NCBI GenBank assembly: GCA_024227235.1
Contig: JAAEKY010000643.1
Span: 1-32,056, forward strand
Direction of reading: 5' to 3'
Source: Desulfobacteraceae bacterium
Lineage (GTDB): Bacteria; Desulfobacterota; Desulfobacteria; Desulfobacterales; Desulfobacteraceae
DNA: 32,056 bases
The position numbers and the translations under genes were made by a program. Shown here one piece after another: positions 18,184 through 27,949 of the stretch (position 1 is the first letter of the stretch; each line of letters opens with the position of its first letter). The notes beneath the pieces were generated by a model, which saw only the letters and a program-made list of their open reading frames with translations, was not told where the DNA came from and did no database searches.

Positions 18184-18384
18184 TCAGGTTAGAAACTATG
18201 CCAGAAAGAATACATTATTTTTATAGTATGTGATTTGCCCTTCTATAAAGCTATACTTTGTTGTTTTTAGCTGTTCCAGACAATAATTTTGTTTTGGTAA
18301 AGCTTGTCCGATACAGCTTTAAAAGATGTGTTTATTTTTTAGATAAGGTTTTTTATATGTGTAGCCGCTGAAAATTATTTTTTC

Positions 18385-18413
18385 TTGACTTTAGGGACCA
18401 AGTTTATCAAAAT
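18385..18413 (+). promoter_or_regulatory. Possible promoter of the HD-GYP gene
   Basis: TTGACT (18385-18390) and CAAAAT (18408-18413) are 17 bases apart, about 50 bases before the ATG. The rest of the 281-base gap 18184-18464 is AT-rich and shows no other feature I can support. Confidence 0.35.
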
Positions 18414-18464
18414 TTAAAGCAAAAAAAACAACTCAATTTATTTCATTTCGCAAGGCATAGTAAT

Positions 18465-19547
18465 ATGGTTGATTTAACAATTAGAAAAAATGAAAAGCCA
18501 AGCATACTTGTAGTTGACGACGAAATAGATCTTCGGCATTTATTCAAAAAAGCCATGGAATCCGCTGGGTACGACTGCAAAACAACGGAGAACGGAAAGG
18601 CGGCTTTAGAGGTTATGGAAACGACATACTTTGATGTCGTGATATCTGATATTAACATGCCGGGTATGACAGGGATTGAACTTACTGAAAAGATACTCAA
18701 GACATATTCGTCAGATGTGATTGTGATGACAGGTAAGGTAGAGAGCCATTATTATGAAGAAATGATTAATCTTGGTGCCAGTGATTTTGTTGAAAAGCCG
18801 TTCTCTATCAAGGAACTTATTTTAAGAGTGAATCGTGTTTTAAAAGAAAGGCAACTGAAAAAAGAAGCTGAAATAAATCATGAAGAGATTAAGCATGCCT
18901 ATATAGACTCCATTCATCGTTTGGTAATGGCATCAGAGTTTAAAGATGAAGATACGGGTGATCACATTGTAAGGATAGGGGAATACAGCAAGTTAATGGC
19001 ACAAAAGCTTGGCATGTCGCATAAAGAAATTGAAATTATTTATTACGCAGCCCCAATGCATGATGTAGGCAAGATAGGCATCCCTGATAAAATTATGCTG
19101 AAACCAGGTAAGCTTACTCATGAAGAGTTTGAAATAATGAAAACTCATACCACTATCGGTTCAAAGCTTTTATCCAGATCAAAATCCAGGATATTAAATA
19201 TGGCCAGAGAAATTGCAATGTTCCACCATGAAAAATATAATGGCAAGGGATATCCAGATCAAATATCAGGAAAAGATATTCCAATTTCAGGAAGGATTGT
19301 GGCTATCGCTGATACTTTTGATGCCCTAACATCCAGGCGGCCTTATAAAGATCCCTATCCACCTGAGATGTCATTAGATATTATACAGAAGGAAAGAAAC
19401 AAACATTTTGATCCAGAGATTACAGATATATTTGTAAGGTATTTTGATGATTTCTTAAAGATTCGGGAAACCATAGGTACACTTACGAATATCAATCTGG
19501 AAAATTTTATGCTTAGTGAGCGGGATAGAGAATCTATTCAAACTTGA
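18465..19547 (+). CDS. Response regulator with HD-GYP output domain
   Basis: A 360-residue RpfG-type regulator. The receiver (about 13-125) has the acidic pocket VDDE, phospho-acceptor Asp62 in ISDINMPGMTG, and Lys111. A short helical linker leads to an HD-GYP domain (about 150-335) with HDVGKIGIPD (HD 199-200), KPGKL, HHEKYNGKGYP (HHE 254-256, GYP 262-264) and IADTFDALTSRRPYKDP. All usual metal ligands are kept, so it is likely an active cyclic-di-GMP phosphodiesterase switched by phosphorylation. No cognate kinase is adjacent; the hybrid kinase at 7939-10068 is distant and has its own receiver. Translation starts at ATG 18465 after a modest AAGG site. Confidence 0.94.
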   Translation: MVDLTIRKNEKPSILVVDDEIDLRHLFKKAMESAGYDCKTTENGKAALEVMETTYFDVVISDINMPGMTGIELTEKILKTYSSDVIVMTGKVESHYYEEMINLGASDFVEKPFSIKELILRVNRVLKERQLKKEAEINHEEIKHAYIDSIHRLVMASEFKDEDTGDHIVRIGEYSKLMAQKLGMSHKEIEIIYYAAPMHDVGKIGIPDKIMLKPGKLTHEEFEIMKTHTTIGSKLLSRSKSRILNMAREIAMFHHEKYNGKGYPDQISGKDIPISGRIVAIADTFDALTSRRPYKDPYPPEMSLDIIQKERNKHFDPEITDIFVRYFDDFLKIRETIGTLTNINLENFMLSERDRESIQT

Positions 19548-19868
19548 AAATCTAAAATCGTTCTTTGTCTCTTTTCATAGAATTCGCTGTTAATGCGACG
19601 ATGGAAATATGGTTTTTTGATCCGCTTTGTTCCTTGTCAGGCATTTCCATAAAATGATTTAATCCTGTAAAGGTAGATTTCGCAAATATGATTAGGCCTT
19701 TTTTGATATAAGTTTTCAATGATTACCTTGCGGATAAATTAGTCATTATAACCGTTGCCGTTAAGTTTTTTTTTTCTTAAAACTGCCGATAGATGAGTAG
19801 AGAGCTATTCCTATTCATAAATAAAGCTTTTCATTGAAGCCCACCGATATTTCGTGTATTTTCATTTC
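19548..19868. other. Intergenic stretch with no supported feature
   Basis: 321 bases without a credible gene. They contain a run of ten T near 19769-19778, flanked by TTAAG and CTTAA, but no GC-rich stem that would make a convincing terminator. No promoter stood out. Confidence 0.5.
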
Positions 19869-19979
19869 ATGGAACTTTTTTCAGCATATCGGCCTGAATT
19901 TGAATTCTTAAAGGAACTTATTATGGAAATGCCACTGGGGCGATCCGTTAGTGCTCTATTAACCCAAAAGAAATTATGA
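19869..19979 (+). CDS. Small ORF overlapping the M24 peptidase start (36 aa)
   Basis: An ATG-started frame of 36 codons (MELFSAYRPEFEF...LLTQKKL). Its TGA shares four bases (ATGA) with the start of the following peptidase gene, the usual signature of translational coupling. There is no clear ribosome site before it, although the frame is open upstream for about 17 codons and includes a GTG at 19854. I do not recognise the protein. It could be a coupling leader peptide, a small real protein, a decayed remnant or a chance frame. Confidence 0.35.
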   Translation: MELFSAYRPEFEFLKELIMEMPLGRSVSALLTQKKL

Positions 19980-21175
19980 TGACTAAATTGCAAAAAACCC
20001 CTGATCAGGAAATAAAAAATAGAATTTGTGTTTTGAAACAAGAAATGGAAGCAAATGATATTGACGCTGTTTTCTTGACACATAAACCAGATATCTTCTA
20101 TTTTTCAGGGACATCTCAAGATTGCTATCTATACCTTCATCTTAATCATGACCCTGTGCTTTTTGTCCGAAGATATTTTCCGCGAGCTAAAGAAGAGAGT
20201 CCCTTAAAAGATATTTTTCAAATTTTATCAATAAAACAGTTCCCAGAGAAAATACAACATCTGCATAAAAAGTTACCTAAAGTATGTGGCCTTACTTTTG
20301 ATGTGGTCCCCGTTAGAGACTACCATTTTTACCAAACACTATTTAGCGCAACTACTTTTGTTGATGCTACTGCGATCGTTAATACCTGCAAACAGATTAA
20401 ATCATCCTATGAAATTGAACAGATGAAACTGGCTGCAACATTGTCTGAAAAAACATTTGTTTTTATCCGAGATCATATCCGGCCAGGGATATCTGAAATG
20501 GAATTTTCTGGCGAGTATGAAACTTTTGCCCGAAAATTCGGTCATTCAGGCATTCTTTTAAACCGATACTATCGCTCAGTAGGGTATGTCTTCCACTTGT
20601 TAAGTGGTAAAAATGGCGGTATCATCGGCGCAGTTGATACCCCGTGTTGTGGGATTGGAACATCCTCTACTCATCCATTTGGAGCCAGTGCGAAAATAAT
20701 TCATAAAAATGAGCCAATTTTTATTGATTTCGGAACTATTCTGAATGGATACCATATGGATGAAACCCGTATGTTTGTTATTGGGAACATGGAACAAAGA
20801 GCCATGGATGCCTCAAAGGCTTCTATAGAAATTTTACATGACCTTGTGTCCTTAATGAAGCCTGGGGTAATAATGAGTGAGGTTTTTGAAAAATCAGTTT
20901 TTTATGCTAAAAAATTGGGATATGATACACAATTTTTGGGGCCACCGGATTCAAAATGTGTGTTTATTGGACACAGTATTGGGTTAGAGCTGGTAGAAAG
21001 TCCTATTATCTCAAAAGGAAATAAGGACATTCTTAAACCGGGAATGGTTTTCGCTGTTGAACCGAAATTTAGCTTTAAAAACGAATTCGCCGCCGGTATT
21101 GAAAGTGTTATCCAAATCACAAAAAAAGGCGCCCGCTTTTTAAGCATGACACCCCATGAAGTTTTTGTTTGTTGA
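19976..21175 (+). CDS. M24 family aminopeptidase P (Xaa-Pro peptidase)-like protein
   Basis: A 399-residue pita-bread metallopeptidase that should remove N-terminal residues preceding proline. The N-terminal creatinase-like domain spans about 15-140. The catalytic domain keeps all five metal ligands: Asp251 (IDFG), Asp262 (GYHMDETR), His333 (IGHSIGLELVE), Glu362 (AVEPKF) and Glu376 (GIESVI). It may start at ATG 19976 or at the next codon, also ATG. It overlaps the small upstream frame by ATGA. No transport or regulatory gene is adjacent, so a general peptide-turnover role is most likely. Confidence 0.9.
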   Translation: MMTKLQKTPDQEIKNRICVLKQEMEANDIDAVFLTHKPDIFYFSGTSQDCYLYLHLNHDPVLFVRRYFPRAKEESPLKDIFQILSIKQFPEKIQHLHKKLPKVCGLTFDVVPVRDYHFYQTLFSATTFVDATAIVNTCKQIKSSYEIEQMKLAATLSEKTFVFIRDHIRPGISEMEFSGEYETFARKFGHSGILLNRYYRSVGYVFHLLSGKNGGIIGAVDTPCCGIGTSSTHPFGASAKIIHKNEPIFIDFGTILNGYHMDETRMFVIGNMEQRAMDASKASIEILHDLVSLMKPGVIMSEVFEKSVFYAKKLGYDTQFLGPPDSKCVFIGHSIGLELVESPIISKGNKDILKPGMVFAVEPKFSFKNEFAAGIESVIQITKKGARFLSMTPHEVFVC

Positions 21176-21282
21176 TAATTATAGCTGTTCATAAATAATT
21201 GAGATTAAATATAAAAAATATTTTGTAGTGGGAACGAACCTTGATTTTGGATGTTCTTTTCAAGTAAATCAGTAGTTTCTAG

Positions 21283-21312
21283 TTGACTTTCGATATCTGA
21301 AACATTTATACA
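21283..21312 (+). promoter_or_regulatory. Possible promoter of the mce-mutase-meaB-suc-frd gene run
   Basis: TTGACT (21283-21288) and TATACA (21307-21312) are 18 bases apart, about 40 bases before the mce start. This is an eye match in AT-rich DNA. Confidence 0.35.
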
Positions 21313-21351
21313 TAATATTGTGAATTTAGTAAGATATTTTGGAGAATATAT

Positions 21352-21753
21352 ATGAATATACTTAAGATTGATCACCTTGGGATCGCTGTTTCAAGTATCG
21401 AAGAAAAAAAGAATTTTTGGATAGATGCTATGGGACTGACTCTTGAGGGGACAGAAACTGTTGAAGCACAAAAAGTAACCACGGCATTCTTGCCAGTGGG
21501 AGAAAGCGAAGTTGAACTCTTGGAATCCACATCAAAAGAAGGTCCCGTTGCCAAATATATTGAAAAAAAAGGTGAAGGCATTCAACATGTGGCTTTCCGG
21601 GTAGAAAATATCGAAGAAGCCCTTGCAGAACTCAAAGAAAAAGGGATCGCACTTATAGATCAAACCCCGCGAATTGGCGCAGGGGGTGCTAAAATTGCAT
21701 TTTTGCATCCTAAAGCCACATCAGGTGTCCTTGTTGAACTGTGTGAGAGATAG
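21352..21753 (+). CDS. mce: Methylmalonyl-CoA epimerase
   Basis: It interconverts (S)- and (R)-methylmalonyl-CoA so that the mutase can use the product of propionyl-CoA carboxylation. The 133-residue protein has two VOC-fold repeats. Metal ligands are visible at the expected places: His in KIDHLGIAV, His in GIQHVAFRV and the terminal Glu in VLVELCE. RIGAGGAKIAFLHPK is a typical family segment. The ATG follows GGAGA by six bases. It leads a nine-gene plus-strand run ending in fumarase. Confidence 0.95.
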   Translation: MNILKIDHLGIAVSSIEEKKNFWIDAMGLTLEGTETVEAQKVTTAFLPVGESEVELLESTSKEGPVAKYIEKKGEGIQHVAFRVENIEEALAELKEKGIALIDQTPRIGAGGAKIAFLHPKATSGVLVELCER

Positions 21754-21878
21754 TTTGTGTTCGATTGAAAACAACGAATTCTCCCGGTTACAGAGTTTGA
21801 TTCAAATTTTAACTATTGAAATATTTTATGTATTCCTCAAGTTAAAATTATCGCAAGCCTTGTATTCGGAAAACTTTT

Positions 21879-21902
21879 TAAGTTTGCGATCACGCAAATT
21901 TA
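21879..21902 (+). promoter_or_regulatory. Hairpin between mce and the mutase gene
   Basis: A ten-pair stem with one G-U pair and the tetraloop ATCA (core TTTGCG/CGCAAA at 21883-21888/21893-21898) is followed by an AT-rich tail and lies about 20 bases before the mutase ribosome site. It may be a weak terminator or a processing site that sets different mce and mutase levels. The gap has no cobalamin riboswitch that I can see. Confidence 0.4.
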
Positions 21903-21932
21903 TTTAAATTTTAGTTAGACCGGAGGATAACC

Positions 21933-24053
21933 ATGTCTCAAATGTCTGATATGAACAAATGGGAAGAGCTTGCTGAAAAGCAGTTAAGAGGCAAATCTCT
22001 TGAATCATTAACAAAAAATACCCCGGAAGGGATAGATGTTAAACCTTTATATACGGCTAAGGATCTTGAAAATGTAGAATTCATGAATAACCTGCCTGGA
22101 TTTGAACCCTACGTAAGAGGTCCTATGGCAACCATGTATGCCGGACGTCCGTGGACCATCCGGCAATATGCAGGATTTTCTACGGCAAAAGAATCCAATG
22201 CATTTTATCGTAAAAATTTGGCAGCAGGACAAAAAGGCTTGTCTGTTGCTTTTGATTTGGCGACTCACCGAGGGTATGATTCCGATCATCCAAGAGTATC
22301 TGGAGATGTAGGAAAAGCAGGCGTCGCCATTGATTCAGTAGAAGATATGAAAATTTTATTTGATCAGATTCCTTTGGATCAGATGTCTGTTTCCATGACC
22401 ATGAATGGTGCTGTTCTGCCAATACTTGCAGGATATATTGTTGCTGCAGAAGAGCAGGGTGTTAAGCATGAACAGCTTATGGGAACCATTCAAAATGATA
22501 TTTTAAAAGAATATTTAACTCGAAATACCTATATATACCCACCCACACCATCTATGAGAATTATTTCTGATATCATTGGGTTTTGTTCGGACAATATGCC
22601 CAAATTTAACACCGTCAGTATCAGTGGGTATCATATTATGGAAGCAGGGGCGGATTCAGTGCTCCAAACAGCTTTTACCTTGGCAGATGGCCTTGAATAT
22701 GTAAAAGCGGCACTGGCTACAGGTCTTGATATTGATAAATTTGCACCGCGTCTTTCTTTCTTTTTTGGGATCGGCATGAATTTTTTCATGGATATTGCCA
22801 TGCTCAGGGCCGCCAGGTTTTTGTGGTCGGAAATCATGAGTCAATTTGATCCTAAAAATCCAAAATCTAAAATGCTCAGGACGCATTGTCAAACATCAGG
22901 ATGGAGTTTAACTCAGCAGGATCCGTATAACAATGTGATTAGAACAACCCTTGAATGTCTGTCAGCAGTGCTTGGTGGTACCCAGAGTTTGCATACCAAT
23001 TCCTTTGACGAAGCCGTTGGCCTGCCCACAGAATTGTCTGCCAGAATTTCTCGAAATACTCAGATTTTGGTTCAGGAAGAAACTCATATCTGTGATGTTA
23101 TAGATCCACTAGGCGGATCATATTATATCGAAACTTTAACCCAGAATATTATAGATGAAGTTAGAAAAATTTTAGGTGAAATTGAAGAATTGGGCGGTAT
23201 GGCAAAAGCCATTGAATCTGGCATGCCAAAAATGAGAATCGAAGAAGTGGCTGCGCGTCGCCAGGCCAGAATTGATAAAGGTGAAGATGTCATTGTCGGT
23301 GTAAATAAATATAAGATAGAAGATGAAATTCCTTTACCTGTACGAGAAGTGTCTGAGGCTGTTCGGGATGAGCAGATTGCCCGTCTTGAACAAACCAAAA
23401 AAGACCGTGATAACGATGCGGTTAAAAAAGCCTTGGATGATATCACCAAAGCCTGTGAATCAGGCGGCAACCTTTTGGAAATGTGTTTGCCTGCTGTTCG
23501 AGCAAGAGCAACTATTGGTGAAATTTCAGATGCCATGGAAAAAGTCTTCACACGTTTTGTGGCAACAACCCAGTGTATTTCTGGGGTGTATGCTGAAAGT
23601 TCAGATTCTGAGATTGTTGAGTCTTTAAGAAAACGGACCACTGACTTCGAAAAGAAAACAGGTCGAAGACCCAGAATTCTTTTATCAAAAATGGGTCAGG
23701 ATGGGCATGATAGAGGTGTGAAAATTATCGCCACAGCCTATGCTGATTTTGGCTTTGATGTAGACTTGGGTCCGATGTTTCAGACACCTGAGGAAGCCGC
23801 CAGAATGGCAGTTGAAAATGATGTTCATGTGGTGGGGGTATCAAGCCTTGCCGCCGGACATAAAGCCTTAGTTCCACAGGTGATTGCCGAACTGAAAAAT
23901 CAGGGTGCATCGGATATTAAAGTCATTGTAGGCGGCATAATTCCTCCTGTGGATTATGACTTTTTGAAAGAGGCAGGTGCGTCTGAAATTTTTGGCCCGG
24001 GAACAGTGGTAACAGATTCGGCTAACAGGACATTGAATATCATAGAGGCGTAA
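21933..24053 (+). CDS. mcm: Methylmalonyl-CoA mutase, B12-dependent
   Basis: It isomerises (R)-methylmalonyl-CoA and succinyl-CoA using adenosylcobalamin. The 706-residue chain has both parts: the substrate-binding TIM barrel (with [28 protein letters not shown] and [12 protein letters not shown]) and the C-terminal B12 domain with DGHDRG, whose His592 should ligate cobalt. This length and completeness fit the catalytic large-subunit type that can work as a homodimer; no separate small subunit is nearby. A CGGAGG site precedes the ATG by six bases. meaB starts two bases after the stop. Confidence 0.97.
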   Translation: MSQMSDMNKWEELAEKQLRGKSLESLTKNTPEGIDVKPLYTAKDLENVEFMNNLPGFEPYVRGPMATMYAGRPWTIRQYAGFSTAKESNAFYRKNLAAGQKGLSVAFDLATHRGYDSDHPRVSGDVGKAGVAIDSVEDMKILFDQIPLDQMSVSMTMNGAVLPILAGYIVAAEEQGVKHEQLMGTIQNDILKEYLTRNTYIYPPTPSMRIISDIIGFCSDNMPKFNTVSISGYHIMEAGADSVLQTAFTLADGLEYVKAALATGLDIDKFAPRLSFFFGIGMNFFMDIAMLRAARFLWSEIMSQFDPKNPKSKMLRTHCQTSGWSLTQQDPYNNVIRTTLECLSAVLGGTQSLHTNSFDEAVGLPTELSARISRNTQILVQEETHICDVIDPLGGSYYIETLTQNIIDEVRKILGEIEELGGMAKAIESGMPKMRIEEVAARRQARIDKGEDVIVGVNKYKIEDEIPLPVREVSEAVRDEQIARLEQTKKDRDNDAVKKALDDITKACESGGNLLEMCLPAVRARATIGEISDAMEKVFTRFVATTQCISGVYAESSDSEIVESLRKRTTDFEKKTGRRPRILLSKMGQDGHDRGVKIIATAYADFGFDVDLGPMFQTPEEAARMAVENDVHVVGVSSLAAGHKALVPQVIAELKNQGASDIKVIVGGIIPPVDYDFLKEAGASEIFGPGTVVTDSANRTLNIIEA

Positions 24054-24055
24054 GG

Positions 24056-25030
24056 ATGATTCAAACCGACCCTGAACTGTTTATCCAGGGTATTTTAGAC
24101 GGCAACCGGCGGATAATTGCCAAGACAATAACGTTGATTGAAAGCAGTCTTAAAGAACATCAAAGAAACGCTTTCACTGTTATGGACAAGATTTTGCCTC
24201 ACACGGGTAAGAGTATCCGATTAGGCATCACTGGGGTACCGGGTGTTGGAAAAAGTACCTTTATTGAAAACTTAGGCGTTTCCCTTGCCCAAAAAGGGCA
24301 TAAGGTGGCTGTTCTTGCAGTAGATCCTACAAGCCAGAGAAGTGGCGGATCTATTTTGGGTGACAAAACTCGAATGGAAAAGCTGTCTGCACATGAAAAT
24401 GCCTTTATCCGACCGTCTCCTGCAGGAGAAACCTTAGGAGGCGTTGCAGCTAAAACTCGTGAGATTATGCTGATCTGTGAAGCGGCCGGGTTCGACGTTA
24501 TTCTTGTTGAAACAGTCGGCGTAGGGCAATCTGAAACCAGTGTAGCAGCCATGGTTGATTTTTTTCTGGTCTTGATGATAGCTGGCGCTGGCGATGAACT
24601 CCAGGGCATTAAAAAAGGAATCCTGGAATTGGCTGATGGAATTGCCATCAACAAGGCGGATGGGGATAATCTTAAGGCGGTTGAAAAAGCCAAAGGGGAT
24701 CTTGAAATCGCCATGCATCTAATCTGTCCTGAGTCTCCAACCTGGTCCACTCCTGTAATGACCTGCTCTTCTGTTATTGATGGCGGTACGAATAATATTT
24801 GGGAAATGGTTCTTGATCATAACAAAAAATTTAAAGCATCTGGAGAATTTAAACAACGTCGGAAAAAGCAATCTTTAGAATGGATGTGGACCCTTGTTGA
24901 GGAGGGTTTGAAACAACGATTTAAGCACAATGAAAAAATTAATAAAGAAATACCTAAAATTTCACAAGAGGTAAAAAATGATAAGATATCTCCTTCAGCA
25001 GCCGCTGAAGTACTTTTGTCTTATCTATAA
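24056..25030 (+). CDS. meaB: Methylmalonyl-CoA mutase-associated G-protein chaperone MeaB
   Basis: MeaB (also called ArgK) is a GTPase that protects methylmalonyl-CoA mutase and gates delivery of adenosylcobalamin to it. The 324-residue protein has P-loop GVPGVGKS (60-67), AVDPTSQRSGGSILGDKTRM, the VETVGVGQSE segment with the DxxG-like loop, and NKADG for guanine recognition. It lies immediately after the mutase gene, the common arrangement. The C-terminal helical dimerisation part is complete. Confidence 0.95.
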   Translation: MIQTDPELFIQGILDGNRRIIAKTITLIESSLKEHQRNAFTVMDKILPHTGKSIRLGITGVPGVGKSTFIENLGVSLAQKGHKVAVLAVDPTSQRSGGSILGDKTRMEKLSAHENAFIRPSPAGETLGGVAAKTREIMLICEAAGFDVILVETVGVGQSETSVAAMVDFFLVLMIAGAGDELQGIKKGILELADGIAINKADGDNLKAVEKAKGDLEIAMHLICPESPTWSTPVMTCSSVIDGGTNNIWEMVLDHNKKFKASGEFKQRRKKQSLEWMWTLVEEGLKQRFKHNEKINKEIPKISQEVKNDKISPSAAAEVLLSYL

Positions 25031-25053
25031 AATATAATTGAAGGAATAAATCA

Positions 25054-26214
25054 ATGAAAATACATGAATACCAAGCCAAGCAATTGTTCAGGCAATATAA
25101 TATTCCGGTTCCAGAGGGAAATGTTGCCTTTTCAGTGGGTGGAGCAAAAGAAGCCACCCAGAATATCGGCAGTTTTCCTGTGGTTGTTAAAGCCCAGATT
25201 CATGCCGGAGGAAGAGGTAAGGGAGGCGGCGTTAAACTTGCATCTTCAATGGATGAAGTACAGACCGTGGCCAACGAGATCCTCGGGATGACGCTTGTGA
25301 CTCACCAGACAGGTCCAGAAGGCAAACTGGTGAAAAAGCTTCTTATAGAAGCTGGGCAGGAAATTCAAAAGGAACTCTACTTAAGTCTTTTGGTGGATCG
25401 AGCAACGGCATCCGTTGTGATTATGGCAAGCCAGGATGGCGGAATGGATATTGAAACCGTGGCAGAAGAAACACCTGAAAGAATTATTAAAGTTCATGTT
25501 GACCCGTTATTGGGTATCCAGGGATATCATATCAGGCAGGTTGCTTTCGGGCTTAAAATACCACCGGTCGCTATGAAACAATTTGGTGCCCTCCTTTCTA
25601 ATTTATTTAAGCTGTTTGTTGAAAATGACTGCTCTCTTGTTGAGATCAATCCTCTGATTTTGACATCGACGAATAAAGTTCTGGCACTCGATGCAAAATT
25701 GGATTTTGATTCAAATGCCCTTCATCGTCATAAAGAACTTATGGGGTTAAGAGATCTTGATGAAGAAGATCCTTTGGAAGTTGAAGCATCCGGCTATAAT
25801 TTAAATTATATCAATCTGGATGGAAATGTAGGCAATATTGTGAATGGCGCAGGGCTTGCTATGGCCACCATGGATATCATCAAGAATGCTGGAGCGACGC
25901 CTGCAAATTTCATGGATGTAGGGGGCGGAGCCAGTTCTGAACAGGTTGAAAACGCATTTAGAATTATTTTGGCAGATGAAAAAGTAAAAGCCGTGTTGAT
26001 TAATATCTTTGGCGGCATATTGCGGTGTGATATTTTTGCACAAGGGGTTGTGGATGCAGCAAGGAAAACCAATATTACCATCCCGGTTGTGGTCCGAATG
26101 GAAGGCACAAATGTGGATGAGGGAAAGAAGATCCTTGCAGATTCAGGCTTAACTTTAACCAGCGCCTTAAACCTTTCTGATGCCGCACAAAAAATTGCTG
26201 CAGCAGTCAATTAA
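25054..26214 (+). CDS. sucC: Succinyl-CoA ligase (ADP-forming), beta subunit
   Basis: With SucD it converts succinyl-CoA, phosphate and NDP to succinate, CoA and NTP. The 386-residue length is standard. The ATP-grasp half starts with [12 protein letters not shown] and carries [14 protein letters not shown] and VEINPLI. The C-terminal half has [22 protein letters not shown] and [11 protein letters not shown]. The ribosome site is GAAGGA, and sucD follows after 14 bases. Nucleotide choice (ADP or GDP) cannot be read with confidence. In this cluster it supplies substrate-level phosphorylation during propionate oxidation. Confidence 0.97.
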   Translation: MKIHEYQAKQLFRQYNIPVPEGNVAFSVGGAKEATQNIGSFPVVVKAQIHAGGRGKGGGVKLASSMDEVQTVANEILGMTLVTHQTGPEGKLVKKLLIEAGQEIQKELYLSLLVDRATASVVIMASQDGGMDIETVAEETPERIIKVHVDPLLGIQGYHIRQVAFGLKIPPVAMKQFGALLSNLFKLFVENDCSLVEINPLILTSTNKVLALDAKLDFDSNALHRHKELMGLRDLDEEDPLEVEASGYNLNYINLDGNVGNIVNGAGLAMATMDIIKNAGATPANFMDVGGGASSEQVENAFRIILADEKVKAVLINIFGGILRCDIFAQGVVDAARKTNITIPVVVRMEGTNVDEGKKILADSGLTLTSALNLSDAAQKIAAAVN

Positions 26215-26228
26215 AGGAGTACGTTGTC

Positions 26229-27095
26229 GTGAGTATATATATAAATAAAGACACAAAGGTTCTTGTGCAGGGAATTACCGGAAATGAGGGAAGTTTTCAT
26301 GCAAGACAGTGTATAGAATATGGAACAAATGTTGTGGCAGGGGTAACGCCAGGTAAAGGCGGACAAAAAATGGATGATGTGCCGGTATTTAATACGGTAA
26401 AGCAAGCAGTTGAACAAACCGGTGCCACCGCATCTCTGATTTTTGTCCCCCCACCATTTGGGGCAGATGCTATAATGGAAGCCGCAGATGGTGGCGTTGA
26501 ATTAATTGTGACCATCACAGAAGGGGTTCCCATCTTAGATATGGTCAAAGTAAAGAATTTTCTTTCTACAAAGACCTGCAGGCTAATTGGACCCAATTGC
26601 CCTGGCATCATCACACCAGATGAATGCAAAATAGGTATTATGCCGGGTTGGATCCATAAAAAAGGGAATATAGGCGTTGTTTCTCGATCAGGAACGCTGA
26701 CGTATGAGGTAGTTGATCAGTTGACAAAGCTTGAAATGGGACAGTCTACATGTATTGGTATCGGCGGCGATCCTGTGAATGGAACTAATTTTATAGATGT
26801 GCTTGAAGCCTTTCAAAATGATGACGAAACCAAAAGTATTGTCATGGTGGGTGAAATCGGTGGAAGTGCAGAAGAAGAAGCAGCCGTTTATATTAAAGAG
26901 AACTTAACCAAACCGGTTGTTGGCTTTATCGCAGGTCTTACCGCTCCTCCAGGCAGGAGGATGGGGCATGCCGGGGCCATAATTTCAGGTTCCAGCGGTA
27001 CCGGTGCTGCAAAGATTAAAGCGTTCAAGGACAATGGCATTCATGTCTGCGAAAATTTAGGGCAGATTGGTCAGATATGTAAAGACGTATTTTGA
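26229..27095 (+). CDS. sucD: Succinyl-CoA ligase, alpha subunit
   Basis: It carries the phospho-histidine intermediate and binds CoA. The 288-residue protein has the Rossmann start [28 protein letters not shown] (121-130) and the phosphorylated His247 in GHAGAIIS, matching the E. coli position. The start is GTG at 26229 after AAAGGAG by ten bases. The next gene, frdC, starts 26 bases after the stop, with an excellent ribosome site. Confidence 0.97.
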   Translation: MSIYINKDTKVLVQGITGNEGSFHARQCIEYGTNVVAGVTPGKGGQKMDDVPVFNTVKQAVEQTGATASLIFVPPPFGADAIMEAADGGVELIVTITEGVPILDMVKVKNFLSTKTCRLIGPNCPGIITPDECKIGIMPGWIHKKGNIGVVSRSGTLTYEVVDQLTKLEMGQSTCIGIGGDPVNGTNFIDVLEAFQNDDETKSIVMVGEIGGSAEEEAAVYIKENLTKPVVGFIAGLTAPPGRRMGHAGAIISGSSGTGAAKIKAFKDNGIHVCENLGQIGQICKDVF

Positions 27096-27121
27096 AAATA
27101 ACCTAAAGGAGGTTAGAAAAA

Positions 27122-27937
27122 TTGGATAGTTATATTATCGAATCAAACAAAAAAAAGAGCAGAATGCCTGCAAGGCTTGACTTCGCTCAAAGCGCAACTG
27201 GTCTGATTCTCGGGCTTTTCATGTGGGTTCACATGATGCTTGTGGGCAGTATCATTCTTGGGAAAGGCACATTTAGTTTTGTGGCAAAAACCATGGAACT
27301 TGCTTTTTTGTCCAAAGATGGACATGGGTTTCCTATCGCAGTGTTTTTTGCCGTTCTTACTATATTCACACTTTTTATCATTCATGCATTGTTGGGGGTT
27401 AGAAAGTTTCCTGTTTCATGGAAACAACACAGGATTATTAGAGACCAAATGCAGATGATGAATCATACAGATACCAATTTATGGTATATTCAGGTGGTTA
27501 CTGGTTTTATCATGTTTTTCGCAGGATCAGTTCATCTGTACATTATGCTGACAAATCCCGGCAGTATCGGGCCTTACATGTCAGCAGACAGGATTGTGTC
27601 TGGTAATATGTGGCCCCTTTATTTAATTCTTTTAGTTTGTGTTGAGCTTCACGGCACCATCGGCCTTTACAGACTGTGTATGAAATGGGGGTGGTTTAGT
27701 GGAAAAGATGCCAGAAAATCAAGAAAAACACTAAAGAAAATGAAAAATAGGGCAACCCTCTTCTTTTTATCAGTGGGTATTCTTGCCTTGTTGGTATTTG
27801 TTGTTATTGGTATCAAACACAGAGACCAAGTCGGTGAAAAATATAGTAAACAGGGTACAGCAGTTGAGCAGGTCTTAGCAGATGATACGGATCTTGATGT
27901 TAAAGATGCTCAAGGCGCTGACAAAACACATGAATAA
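27122..27937 (+). CDS. frdC: Succinate dehydrogenase/fumarate reductase di-heme cytochrome b subunit
   Basis: The 271-residue membrane anchor has five predicted helices, resembling the Wolinella-type (B-type) subunit. Four His at 37 (MWVHMM), 88 (FIIHALLG), 138 (SVHLYIM) and 177 (ELHGTIG) are placed for two b hemes. Glu175 lies two residues before His177, the same spacing as the Glu and heme ligand of the Wolinella transmembrane E-pathway. It should pass electrons between the FrdAB head and menaquinone. The C-terminal 30 residues are hydrophilic and acidic, which is longer than usual. The start is TTG at 27122, nine bases after AAAGGAGG. Confidence 0.93.
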   Translation: MDSYIIESNKKKSRMPARLDFAQSATGLILGLFMWVHMMLVGSIILGKGTFSFVAKTMELAFLSKDGHGFPIAVFFAVLTIFTLFIIHALLGVRKFPVSWKQHRIIRDQMQMMNHTDTNLWYIQVVTGFIMFFAGSVHLYIMLTNPGSIGPYMSADRIVSGNMWPLYLILLVCVELHGTIGLYRLCMKWGWFSGKDARKSRKTLKKMKNRATLFFLSVGILALLVFVVIGIKHRDQVGEKYSKQGTAVEQVLADDTDLDVKDAQGADKTHE

Positions 27938-27949
27938 GGGGTAACCTAA

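Noticed and set aside
19928..19942. GCCACTG resembling the B12 box of cobalamin riboswitches
   Set aside because: The rest of the conserved riboswitch core is absent and the downstream gene is an M24 peptidase, not a B12 gene.
21754..21932. Possible cobalamin riboswitch before the B12-dependent mutase
   Set aside because: The 179-base gap has no B12 box; only a simple hairpin is visible.
23123..23641. A 172-codon minus-strand frame opposite the mutase
   Set aside because: The mutase frame is clearly coding here; the antisense product is Ser-rich with no domain.
24199..24750. A 183-codon minus-strand frame opposite meaB
   Set aside because: It is antisense to the GTPase motifs of MeaB and has no independent support.
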